Source: CAZNLH01 sp964573995 (GTDB lineage Bacteria; Gemmatimonadota; CAZMKB01; CAZNLH01). From it: a DNA stretch of 52,746 nt. The stretch spans positions 1 to 52,746 of the forward strand of contig CAZNLH010000017.1 in NCBI GenBank assembly GCA_964573995.1. The letters run 5' to 3'. Under the pieces are notes generated by a model that searched no databases, was not told where the DNA came from, and saw nothing but the letters and a program-made list of their open reading frames with translations. The position numbers were made by a program, and so were the translations under genes. Position 1 is the stretch's first letter; each line of letters begins with the position of its first letter. Shown piece by piece: positions 17,321 to 25,694 of this stretch.

Positions 17321-18913
17321 ATGATATACAACAAAATTGGCCAATTGTTCTGTGCCCCCCTCTCGTGGGCAGATTTTTCAGGCGATAAGGATCTCCTGTC
17401 ATACCTCGACCAGGCCCTCGAGAGGGGACTGGGGGGGCTCATCCTGTACGGCGGCGACCTGCAGGACACGCCCCGCTTGCTAAGGAAGGTACAGGAGAGG
17501 GCGGAGACACCGCTCTTCATAATGGCGGACGTAGAACGCGGAGTCTCGCAGCAGATCGCGGGCGGGACCGAGTTCCCCGGCGCGATGGCACTGGGGGCCA
17601 CAGGCTCAACGGAACTATCCCGCCGGGTGGGGAGAGCCACCGGCGAGGAGGCCATGGAACTGGGCATCAACGTCGTTCTGGCCCCAGTCCTCGACGTGAA
17701 CTCGAATCCATTCAACCCCATCATCAACGTGAGGTCCTTCGGTGATGACCCCCGCCTGGTCGCCGACCTGGGCGCGGCATACATGAGGGGCTGCCTCGAT
17801 AGCGGTGTCATGCCGGTAGCCAAGCACTTTCCGGGACACGGCGATACCGATTGCGACTCGCATGTGACTCTTCCGGTCATCCTCAGGGGCCCCGGAAGCC
17901 TGAAATCACTGGAGTTCGTCCCATTCCAGAGGGCGATATCCGAGGGAGCCCCAGCCGTCATGGTTGGCCACATCGCGCTGCCCTCTCTCACCGGCCGGGA
18001 AGACTTGCCTGCCTCGTTGTCCTGCGAGGTCGTCACTGGCCTCCTTAGGGACGAACTCGGCTTCAGCGGCCTCGTCATGACGGACGCCATGGTCATGGAA
18101 GGCGCAGGCGATAGTTCCGCGGAGAAGGATCGGGTGATCAAGGCACTACGGGCTGGCGTGGATATATTCATATACCTCGAAGATACGGAGGCGGCCATGG
18201 AGGCGGCCGCATCCGCTCTCGAAGACGGCAGGATTTCACCCGCCATCGTAGACAACGCACTCGCAAGGATATCCCGGGCCAAGAGGAACCTCTTCTCCCA
18301 TATCGCCCCTAACCGGGAAGGTGCGCGGGCGACAGGGAGCACTGATCACCTCAACCTGGCGAGGGAGGTGGCCGAGGCGTCCCTTACGCTGGTAAGAAAC
18401 AGAAACGGCTTTTTCCCCCTTGCCGACGGAGACGGGGGCCTTTTCGTAACCTACGAAGATGGTGAAATACCGGTCGATACGGGGATGCTTTATGGGCACC
18501 TGAGGAGAGATTTTCCCGCGTGGGGGATATTACGTGTGAATGGATCACGCGATGTATCCGAGGAGGAGATAGGCGGGATCGAAGGGGTCTCCAAGGTTGT
18601 GATCATAGCCTACTCCACCGTCCGCGCAAGGAAGGGGTACGCAGGCATATCCCCCGGTGGCAGGAAGACCCTATCCCGGGTTATGGCATCGGCCGGGCGG
18701 ATAGGCGTGATCTCCATGGGTAGCCCCTACATCATGAGATTCTTCCCCGACATCGACGCCTACGTCTGTCTCTACAGCCCCTCAAAGGCATCCCTGGACG
18801 CGGCACTCCGCTTTCTCAGGGGTGAACTGCGCCCGAGGGGGAAACTCCCGGTCGGCATCCCGGGGCTCTACCCACGCAACTGGCACATATCTCTCGAACC
18901 TCACAGGGGTTAG
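17321..18913 (+). CDS. nagZ: glycoside hydrolase family 3 beta-N-acetylhexosaminidase (NagZ-like)
   Basis: 530 residues, no signal peptide, so probably cytosolic. The NagZ signature is clear: KHFPGHGDTDCDSH contains the Asp-His pair that acts as acid/base, and GLVMTDAMVMEGAG carries the nucleophilic Asp. NagZ removes GlcNAc from GlcNAc-1,6-anhydroMurNAc peptides during murein recycling. Residues 1-335 form the barrel; an extra domain of about 180 residues follows, so it is longer than E. coli NagZ (341) and closer to the two-domain Gram-positive type. No strong Shine-Dalgarno is seen at ATG 17321. The SSS transporter begins 3 bases after its stop, indicating an operon. Confidence 0.9.
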   Translation: MIYNKIGQLFCAPLSWADFSGDKDLLSYLDQALERGLGGLILYGGDLQDTPRLLRKVQERAETPLFIMADVERGVSQQIAGGTEFPGAMALGATGSTELSRRVGRATGEEAMELGINVVLAPVLDVNSNPFNPIINVRSFGDDPRLVADLGAAYMRGCLDSGVMPVAKHFPGHGDTDCDSHVTLPVILRGPGSLKSLEFVPFQRAISEGAPAVMVGHIALPSLTGREDLPASLSCEVVTGLLRDELGFSGLVMTDAMVMEGAGDSSAEKDRVIKALRAGVDIFIYLEDTEAAMEAAASALEDGRISPAIVDNALARISRAKRNLFSHIAPNREGARATGSTDHLNLAREVAEASLTLVRNRNGFFPLADGDGGLFVTYEDGEIPVDTGMLYGHLRRDFPAWGILRVNGSRDVSEEEIGGIEGVSKVVIIAYSTVRARKGYAGISPGGRKTLSRVMASAGRIGVISMGSPYIMRFFPDIDAYVCLYSPSKASLDAALRFLRGELRPRGKLPVGIPGLYPRNWHISLEPHRG

Positions 18914-18916
18914 ACC

Positions 18917-20617
18917 TTGACATTATCCGTCCTCGACTGGACCATAATCACGGGATACTGCCTCTTCGCGGTGGCCGTCGGGCTGATATTTTCAGGGAGG
19001 GCCAGCAAGGATACCAAGAGTTACTTCCTCTCCGGAAGAGCCCTGCCATGGTGGCTGGCCGGGACCTCCATGGTGGCCACGTCTTTCGCCTCCGATACGC
19101 CGCTTGCCGTGACGGGCCTCGTCGCAAAGTATGGTATCGCCGGGAACTGGCTGTGGTGGAGTTTCGCGATGAGTTCGCTGATGACCGTTTTCTTCTTCTC
19201 GCGCCTGTGGCGCAGGGCAAGGGTGCTTACGGACGTGGAACTCACGGAATTGAGGTATGGTGGAAGGCCTGCTGCCACGCTAAGGGGGTTCAAGGCGTTG
19301 TACATGGCGATCCCCATCAACTGCATCACGATGGGCTGGGTCATCCTGGCCATGGCGAAGATATTCGACGTCGTACTTGGGTGGCCGAGGTTCCAGTCGG
19401 TCGCGCTCTGCGTGATCATTGCGCTCGCCTACTCGGTGATGTCGGGACTGTGGGGAGTGGTCGCGACCGATCTGTTCCAGTTCATACTGGCGATGGCAGG
19501 CTCGGTGATCCTCGCCTTCTTCAGCCTCGACGCGGTCGGCGGAATCGGAGGGCTCGTAGAGGGGCTTAAGGCCTCGGGGCGGGTGGAGGGGGGCGTGATG
19601 AACGTATATCCGGCAGCGGGGCCCCTTGCGCTGCCCCTCACGACCTTCCTGATCTACCTGGGAGTGCAGTGGTGGTCCTCTCTCAACGCGGACGGGGGAG
19701 GGATCATAATACAGAGGATGTCAGCCACCAGGGACGAGAAGAATTCGTTCCTCTCCACCCTCTGGTTCTCCGTCGCGCACTACGCCCTGAGGCCATGGCC
19801 ATGGATCATAGTGGCCCTCGCCTCGCTCCTGGTATATCCCAACCTCTCGGACCCGGAAATGGGTTACCCGAAGATGATGATGGACTACCTCCCGTCGGGC
19901 CTGAGGGGGATCATGGTCGTGTCCTTCCTTGCCGCCTTCATGTCTACCATCGATACCCATCTCAACTGGGGCGCATCATACCTTGTCAACGACTTCTACC
20001 GCAGATTCCTGGCAGCCGGGCGGAGCGAAAGGCATTACGTCCTCGTGTCCCGTCTCTGTGTCGTTGCGATGGTGATCCTGGCAGCAGGGACGAGTTACAT
20101 GATGAACAGCATTTCAGGGGCATGGAAGTTCCTCTGGTCCATCGGCGCCGGGGCCGGACTCGTCCTGATCCTCAGGTGGTTCTGGTGGCGGATCAACGCG
20201 TGGTCGGAGATCTCCGCCATGATCGCCTCCCTGGTAATATCGATCCTCCTGACTACCCTTACCTCCCTCGACTATGGCCCGCGCCTCGTCATCGTCGTCA
20301 TAGCCTCCATAGCCGTCTGGCTGCCCGTGACCTTCCTGACAGCCCCGGTCGACGGCGAAACCCTGCGCGAATTCCATCGCCGAGTCAACCCCCCAGGCCG
20401 CTGGGGGTCCTTCGCCGGGATGGTCCCAGGTGGGAGAGCCGTGCCCGTCGGCTCGCTCCTCATCGACTGGGTGCTCGGAACGGTCTTTCTTTTCAGTCTC
20501 CTGTTCGGCATAGGGGAGGCCATCCTCGGGCCGACGCCTAACGGCCTGGCCCTCCTTGGCCTCTCGATGGTCCTTCTCGGGATCATCTGGAAGAGAATGA
20601 GTTTCGACACGTGGTGA
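18917..20617 (+). CDS. sodium:solute symporter (SSS family)
   Basis: 566 residues starting at TTG 18917 with AGGGG about 8 bases upstream. About 13 membrane helices are visible. SSS features include SYFLSGRALPWWLAGTSM followed by a conserved TSFASDTPLAVTGL segment near the first sodium site, and FLAAFMSTIDTHLNWGASYLVND (helix 8 region with Ser/Thr). It imports a small solute with sodium. Because it is translated with nagZ (3-base gap), it may import murein fragments or amino sugars (inference). Such nagZ-SSS pairs occur in other phyla. The last bases overlap the MATE gene. Confidence 0.9.
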   Translation: MTLSVLDWTIITGYCLFAVAVGLIFSGRASKDTKSYFLSGRALPWWLAGTSMVATSFASDTPLAVTGLVAKYGIAGNWLWWSFAMSSLMTVFFFSRLWRRARVLTDVELTELRYGGRPAATLRGFKALYMAIPINCITMGWVILAMAKIFDVVLGWPRFQSVALCVIIALAYSVMSGLWGVVATDLFQFILAMAGSVILAFFSLDAVGGIGGLVEGLKASGRVEGGVMNVYPAAGPLALPLTTFLIYLGVQWWSSLNADGGGIIIQRMSATRDEKNSFLSTLWFSVAHYALRPWPWIIVALASLLVYPNLSDPEMGYPKMMMDYLPSGLRGIMVVSFLAAFMSTIDTHLNWGASYLVNDFYRRFLAAGRSERHYVLVSRLCVVAMVILAAGTSYMMNSISGAWKFLWSIGAGAGLVLILRWFWWRINAWSEISAMIASLVISILLTTLTSLDYGPRLVIVVIASIAVWLPVTFLTAPVDGETLREFHRRVNPPGRWGSFAGMVPGGRAVPVGSLLIDWVLGTVFLFSLLFGIGEAILGPTPNGLALLGLSMVLLGIIWKRMSFDTW

Positions 20618-22050
20618 AAGGGACCGGACACACGCTGGAGCAAAAGAGGGACCTCATCGTCGAGGGCAGCCTGAGGGGGGCGATCTTCTCGCTGGCGGGA
20701 CCGGCGATGCTCTCCATGTTGCTGCAGGCCACCTTCAACATCGTCGACATGATGTGGGTGGGAAGGCTGGGGCCTCCTTCGCTGGCCGCACTGAGCACCG
20801 GCGGGTTCCTCATCTGGAGCGTCTTCGCTATCACGCACATGATCTCGGTCGGGATCAATTCGATGACTGCCCGGTATGTCGGGGCCGGCTCTTACGGTGA
20901 GGCCAGGTACGTAGCGGGAGAGGGGATGCTCCTGAGCGTGATGATATCATGCATCGTCATGGTCCTCGGCCTCGAGGGGAGCGAGTCGGTCTTCAGAATA
21001 ATGCAGACCGCCCCGGATGTGACGTCTCTGGGCCTCTCCTACCTGCGAATAATCTTCTACGGCATCCCGACGATATTCCTCTTCTTCGCCATGAACGCCA
21101 TCTACCGTGGCTTCGGCGACACACGGACACCAATGCTGATCCTCCTCGTATCGGTCGTTAGCAACCTCATTCTCGATCCGTTCCTGATCTTCGGCCTTGG
21201 GCCCTTCCCCAGGATGGGAATCGAGGGCGCAGCGCTGGCCACGGTCGCCTGCCGCGGGCTGGGGCTGGTGTTCGGGATCTCACTCCTGGTCCGCAGGGCG
21301 ATGATCTCACTGCGACTCAGGAAGACGGTACCGGAGGGTGGAACGGGAGAGAGGCAGAGTCGCGAGGGGGGAATCGCCATGGAACTCCGCGGCGGACTAC
21401 TCGACTGGGGGCTCTTACGTCGACTGATGGCCATCGGCGCCCCGACTTCCATCAGCGGATTCCTCTTCTGCGTCGTCTATATCCTCCTGACCAGGATCAC
21501 GACCGATTTCGGGACCGAGTCGGTGGCCGCCCTGGGAATAGGGCACAAGGCCGAGTCGATCTCGTACATGTCCGCCGTTGGGTTTGCGATGGCGGCCGCC
21601 ACAATCGTGGGCCAGAACCTCGGGGCCGGCCGGCCGAAGAGGGCAGAAAAGGGGGCATGGCTCGCACTATTCTACCTTAGTTTTATCACGCTCTCCTGCG
21701 GGCTCATCTTCTTCCTTCTGCCTGGCTCGATCATCGGGGTCTTCACCAAGGACCCGGCTGTCCTGGAGGCCGGGGGAAATTACCTCCTCATCCTGTCCTT
21801 CTCCCAGGTCTTCATGGGCTCCGAGATCATCCTTGAAGGCGCCTTCAGCGGGGCGGGAGACACCGTTCCCCCCATGATCATAGCGGCCCCCCTCTCGTTC
21901 GCCAGGATTCCCCTGGCCTACTGGTTGGCATTCCCGGCGGGCCTCGGGGTAAACGGCGTCTGGTGGAGCATCAGCCTGACCTCCATCATCAAGGGGATCC
22001 TGATGGCCGCCTGGTTCCTCAGGGGGAGGTGGAAGTCCAAGATCATTTAG
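20611..22050 (+). CDS. MATE-family efflux transporter
   Basis: 479 residues from GTG 20611, overlapping the symporter stop by 7 bases, which points to translational coupling. Twelve membrane segments fall into two related halves. Motifs typical of MatE domains are seen: SLAGPAMLSMLLQATFNIVD..VGRLGPPSLAAL, YRGFGDTRTPML, and in the second half AAATIVGQNLGAGRPKRAEKGA and EGAFSGAGDT. It probably exports drugs, metabolites or lipid precursors using sodium or proton gradients. It lacks neighbours that would name a substrate; the operon context leaves open a link to cell-wall metabolism. Confidence 0.92.
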   Translation: MVKGTGHTLEQKRDLIVEGSLRGAIFSLAGPAMLSMLLQATFNIVDMMWVGRLGPPSLAALSTGGFLIWSVFAITHMISVGINSMTARYVGAGSYGEARYVAGEGMLLSVMISCIVMVLGLEGSESVFRIMQTAPDVTSLGLSYLRIIFYGIPTIFLFFAMNAIYRGFGDTRTPMLILLVSVVSNLILDPFLIFGLGPFPRMGIEGAALATVACRGLGLVFGISLLVRRAMISLRLRKTVPEGGTGERQSREGGIAMELRGGLLDWGLLRRLMAIGAPTSISGFLFCVVYILLTRITTDFGTESVAALGIGHKAESISYMSAVGFAMAAATIVGQNLGAGRPKRAEKGAWLALFYLSFITLSCGLIFFLLPGSIIGVFTKDPAVLEAGGNYLLILSFSQVFMGSEIILEGAFSGAGDTVPPMIIAAPLSFARIPLAYWLAFPAGLGVNGVWWSISLTSIIKGILMAAWFLRGRWKSKII

Positions 22051-22070
22051 ACAAACCGTGAAATCCCTCA

Positions 22071-22098
22071 TTGCGTTTGATCACGTCCGTAGTATAAA
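22071..22098 (+). promoter_or_regulatory. possible promoter of ammonia-lyase gene
   Basis: TTGCGT (22071-22076), 16 bases, TATAAA (22093-22098), located 53 bases upstream of the ammonia-lyase start codon. It is moderately close to consensus. Confidence 0.4.
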
Positions 22099-22150
22099 TT
22101 AGACTTTATAGCCCCTTTCACTGCTATAACCACTACAAAGGAAGCAGACC

Positions 22151-23677
22151 ATGTCGATAAAACTTGACGGATCATCATTGACCATTGACAAACTGGAACG
22201 GATCGCCCGTCACGATGAAAAGGTCGAACTCCACGGGGAGGCCCTGGAAAGGATACGCGCCTGCCGCGCCATGCTCGAGGAGAAGATCGAGGCCCGCGAG
22301 ATCATGTACGGCGTCAACACCGGCATAGGGGAACTCTCCGAGGTCGTACTCACTGACGAGCAGGTCAGGGAGTTCCAGAGATACCTGATCTACAACCACG
22401 CCGCGGGGATCGGGGAGCCGGCCCCTATAGAATACGTCCGCGCGGCCATGGCGGGCCGAATCAACGTCCACGCTCACGGCAATTCCGGTTGCCGGCCGGA
22501 GATCACGCTGGCCCTTGTCGAGATGCTCAACCAGGGCGTTACGCCGGTCGTCTGCCAGAAGGGCTCCGTCGGCGCCTGCGGCGACCTTGCGCCCATGTCG
22601 CAGATCGCGCTACTCTTGATGGGAGAGGGAGAGGCCTGGTACCATGGAGAGCGCATGCCCGGAAGGAAGGCGATGGAGCGGGCCGGTATCCCCCTGCCAG
22701 GGCTCCAGGCGCGCGACGGCCTTGCCGTCATCAACGGATCGAACCTCCTGACCGCCATGAGTGCACTCCAACTCTTCGACATCGAACGGTGGCTCAGGCA
22801 TGCTGAGATTGCCTGCGCGATGGGCCTCGAGGCCCTGTATGCCAACATGAAACCATACGACGCGCGGCTCCACGAGAAGCGGGGCTTCTCCGGTGCAATC
22901 AGGAGTGCCAAGGCGATCATGCGATGCATCGAGGGGAGCGACCTCCTGACGGGGAAGATCAAGACGAAGGTCCAGGACGCCTATTCTATGAGATCCTCCC
23001 CACAGGTGATCGGCGCGGCGCACGATGCGGTCGCCTGGGCGAGAAGACAGGTCGAGATCGAACTCAACGGCGTGGGAGACAACCCGATCTTTTTGCCGGA
23101 AGAGAGACTCACCCTTACAGGCGCCAACTTCCAGGGGACCCCCATCTCGCTACCGATGGAAATGGTGGGGGCGGCCGTGACGATGGTCTGTGTCCTCAGC
23201 GAGCGGCGCCTCAACCGGCTGACCAATCCGGCGTTGAGCCGGGGGCTGCCGGCCTTCCTGACGAAGGGTGCGGGGATGTTCTCGGGGCTGATGCTGAGCC
23301 AGTACACCGCAGACAGCCTGATCACGGAGCAGCGGATCCTGTCTGCCCCCGCCTCGATCCTCTCGATCCCCGCCGCAGCCGACCAGGAGGACTTCGTCTC
23401 GATGGGGATGAACACGGCGATCAAGAACGCCCAGATATTGGATAACGCCTGCGGTGTCCTCGGGATAGAGTTCATGGCCGCCGCCCAGGCACTGGACTTC
23501 CGCGACCTCCGGCCCGGAAGGGGGGTCCGCACGGCACACGCGGTCGTCCGCCGCCATGTCGCGCACCTCGACGAGGACAGGCCCCTCCACGCCGACCACG
23601 ACGCGATGAAGGAACTTGTCAGGTCCTGCGAGATACTGGAAGCGGTGGAAAGGGTGGTGGGAACGCTGGGGGGATAA
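22151..23677 (+). CDS. histidine/aromatic amino acid ammonia-lyase with an Ala-Cys-Gly cofactor triad
   Basis: 508 residues, AGGAAG 6 bases before ATG 22151. It belongs to the HAL/PAL/TAL family, which eliminates ammonia from His, Phe or Tyr using the autocatalytic MIO cofactor. Active-site residues match Pseudomonas HAL numbering closely: Y53 (YGVNTG), H83 (NHAAGIGE), N195 (INGSNLL), Y278 and R281 (YSMRSSPQ) and the Glu of QEDFVSMG. The cofactor triad at 142-144 is Ala-Cys-Gly (GSVGACGDLAP) instead of Ala-Ser-Gly. Cys can replace Ser in HAL mutants with activity kept, so this enzyme is probably active. QED favours histidine-type chemistry over TAL/PAL, but no hutU/hutI/hutG genes are nearby. 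It stands as a single gene. Confidence 0.92.
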   Translation: MSIKLDGSSLTIDKLERIARHDEKVELHGEALERIRACRAMLEEKIEAREIMYGVNTGIGELSEVVLTDEQVREFQRYLIYNHAAGIGEPAPIEYVRAAMAGRINVHAHGNSGCRPEITLALVEMLNQGVTPVVCQKGSVGACGDLAPMSQIALLLMGEGEAWYHGERMPGRKAMERAGIPLPGLQARDGLAVINGSNLLTAMSALQLFDIERWLRHAEIACAMGLEALYANMKPYDARLHEKRGFSGAIRSAKAIMRCIEGSDLLTGKIKTKVQDAYSMRSSPQVIGAAHDAVAWARRQVEIELNGVGDNPIFLPEERLTLTGANFQGTPISLPMEMVGAAVTMVCVLSERRLNRLTNPALSRGLPAFLTKGAGMFSGLMLSQYTADSLITEQRILSAPASILSIPAAADQEDFVSMGMNTAIKNAQILDNACGVLGIEFMAAAQALDFRDLRPGRGVRTAHAVVRRHVAHLDEDRPLHADHDAMKELVRSCEILEAVERVVGTLGG

Positions 23678-23764
23678 GAACGAGGGAAGGCTGGAGAGTC
23701 ATCATCCCGGCCTGTCCAGAATCAGCCGAATAATACCCATGTGCTTCAATCGGCACGGTTATAA

Positions 23765-23795
23765 GAAACAGGGGCCATGGCCTGACCCCTGTTTC
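23765..23795. terminator. hairpin between convergent ammonia-lyase and haem protein genes
   Basis: Perfect 10-bp stem GAAACAGGGG / CCCCTGTTTC with an 11-base loop. It lies between two converging genes and could end both transcripts. There is no long T-run on either side, so it may depend on Rho or act as an mRNA end protector. Confidence 0.55.
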
Positions 23796-23822
23796 CAAGA
23801 CGCGACTCCTGCTTTATTGATA

Positions 23823-25322
23823 CTATTTCAACAAGAGCATCTTCCGGGTTGAGACATGCCTTCCTGAGACGAGACGATAAATGTAGACACCGGAAGGCAT
23901 GCCGATTCCGCGGTCGTCCTTTCCGTCCCAACTCAACTGATAGTGGCCGGGACCGACAACTCCCTCCTTCAGAGTCTTTACCTTCCTACCCCGGAGGTCA
24001 TAAATGCATAATTGCACCAAACTCCTCTCGGCCATATCGAACGAAACCATGGTGGATGGGTTGAATGGGTTGGGATAGTTCTGCGAGAGGGCGAAGGAGT
24101 GCGGCAATCCTGCAGATCCCTCCTCTATCCCCGTTCCCCCGCTGAACACCAGGGAATACATCTGCGAAGTTCTATGCTGGTAGCCATGCCGCGAGTTGTC
24201 GAACACCGCGACTCCGAAGAGATACGTGCTCTGCTCGTCAAACTGGACGTCATCATCGTTGCCGCTATGAAGTACACGCCCGATCTCGGCGGTCCAGGTT
24301 CCATTGCTCCATACCGATCCGAAATTAAGATCCGCCCGGCTATCTGTCGGCATCCTGAGGATCCGCTCCGGTACGACAGCGTCCAGGGCCTCGTAAGCGG
24401 GCCAATATGTGGCCGCGTCCGCATCACTGACTCCAGTGGTCGCATTCCCAACGCACTCTGCACCATCTATTTCATCCTGAGTCAAGAACATCGCATCCGC
24501 GAAGTCAATGGGATTGGTCTCCATATACTTGGGCCTTGAATGGTCGCTGATCCTGTTGTGTGAATACGCACTTGTTCCGGCGTCACCGTACCGCCCGCCA
24601 TCTTCGCCATTGATGGAATCCGGCGCCCATACATCGACGTACTTGTCATCAGCAAACCCGAGCATAGAAAATGTCCCACCGATTACCTGGTGCGTCACGG
24701 GGTCGATCGTAAGATTGGAACCGGAAGCCCCGAGGTATGCCCCGCCACGTGCCGCCTTGCTGTGCCACATATCGGCCCTTCCACTCTCCAGCCATGCATC
24801 GTCCACTATTCCATGATCGCTGACGTGTGGATCATTATCCGTCGGCCAATATGTATGGCACTTTGCCATACAGCCGCCGGTATTGTAAGGATCACCGACA
24901 ATCGTCCCCATTGGCCATAAAAAGGATATGCGGTCCTCCGACTGGTCGGAGTTGGGCTTCTCCCAGGAACCGCCGGCAAACGACCATGAGCCCCCACGGG
25001 TGAAACTCGCCGTAGAATCAGGCCAGGTCGCCAGGAAATAGACGTGGTCGGTCGTATAGACCGCCTTCAAGGTGACGGTGATGTTGCTGTTGAAACTGTG
25101 ACAGCCGGCGCAGTCCATGATACTCGCCGGGTCATTGACGTCATAGGTCTCGCCGAGCATGACCGTTAATCCCTGCGCATCATTCCAGACATCATCCACG
25201 ACACCGTCAACAACGGGTGGGCTTGTTACCTTCATTACCGTCAATGTATCGACTCCCTGGGCAAATGCCGGAACAGTCATCAAGAAGCCCACGGAGAAGA
25301 TAAGAATCAACTTTCTAATCAT
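23823..25322 (-). CDS. exported dihaem protein: ethylbenzene-dehydrogenase-like haem domain plus sorting domain
   Basis: 499 residues. A signal peptide ends near AFAQ (18-22). Residues 28-400 resemble the EB_dh / cytochrome c-552-like haem-binding domain (VTSPPVVDGVVDDVW, AVYTTDHVYFLATWPD). A CAGCH c-haem site lies at 71-75, and an unusual CMAKCH (CX3CH) at 151-156 may be a second attachment site. Residues 410-499 are a type-IX-secretion/FlgD-like C-terminal domain (QNYPNPFNPS, YDLRGRKVKTL, GVYIYRL, KMLLLK), so the protein is probably exported to the cell surface or medium. A role in extracellular or periplasmic electron transfer is inferred. It has its own promoter and a 200-base leader. Confidence 0.88.
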   Translation of the reverse strand: MIRKLILIFSVGFLMTVPAFAQGVDTLTVMKVTSPPVVDGVVDDVWNDAQGLTVMLGETYDVNDPASIMDCAGCHSFNSNITVTLKAVYTTDHVYFLATWPDSTASFTRGGSWSFAGGSWEKPNSDQSEDRISFLWPMGTIVGDPYNTGGCMAKCHTYWPTDNDPHVSDHGIVDDAWLESGRADMWHSKAARGGAYLGASGSNLTIDPVTHQVIGGTFSMLGFADDKYVDVWAPDSINGEDGGRYGDAGTSAYSHNRISDHSRPKYMETNPIDFADAMFLTQDEIDGAECVGNATTGVSDADAATYWPAYEALDAVVPERILRMPTDSRADLNFGSVWSNGTWTAEIGRVLHSGNDDDVQFDEQSTYLFGVAVFDNSRHGYQHRTSQMYSLVFSGGTGIEEGSAGLPHSFALSQNYPNPFNPSTMVSFDMAERSLVQLCIYDLRGRKVKTLKEGVVGPGHYQLSWDGKDDRGIGMPSGVYIYRLVSGRHVSTRKMLLLK

Positions 25323-25453
25323 TTGCTAAGCCTCCTTGGTGAATTACAACATATTGACAAATTAGAACTCGAGTGAAAACAAGCGATGAAATACAGGGAA
25401 AATTCGATAGCACCCCCTTGTTTATGTTGGCAAGGGATATTTTGGGGAAAGTA

Positions 25454-25483
25454 TGGGTCAATTAAAAGTGGTACTGGGTCAAT
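25454..25483 (-). repeat. pair of ATTGACCCA direct repeats, 21-base period
   Basis: On the minus strand, ATTGACCCA occurs twice (25475-25483 and 25454-25462), spaced exactly 21 bases, two helical turns, 40-65 bases downstream of the predicted start. This geometry suits a DNA-binding regulator that contacts one face of the helix. Confidence 0.6.
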
Positions 25484-25527
25484 AGGGGGGGCTGAAAACG
25501 GGGATTATATGGAATCAACCACCATTT

Positions 25528-25556
25528 AATTTAAAATGAATCCTCTTGATTGTCAA
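25528..25556 (-). promoter_or_regulatory. promoter of exported dihaem protein gene
   Basis: Minus strand: TTGACA (25551-25556), 17 bases, TAAATT (25528-25533). Start near 25521, about 200 bases ahead of the coding region. Confidence 0.6.
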
Positions 25557-25694
25557 GCAAAACACTTCCTAAGTCACCCTTGTTTTTTTATCACGACATA
25601 AGTATCTCGTATAATTGCAAGCGGTGCCCTGATACACCTCTATGCATGCTCGAAGAAACCCCTTGCCTGTTGTAAGGCAGTGACACAACCCCCA

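Larger units (their letters stand above)
25323..25694. other. intergenic region upstream of dihaem protein gene
   Basis: 372 bases, AT-rich. It holds the dihaem gene's promoter (25528-25556) and roughly 200-base leader, with a pair of direct repeats (25454-25483). Next to the diguanylate cyclase stop there is only a weak 5-bp hairpin near 25662-25681. No further gene is seen. Confidence 0.6.
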
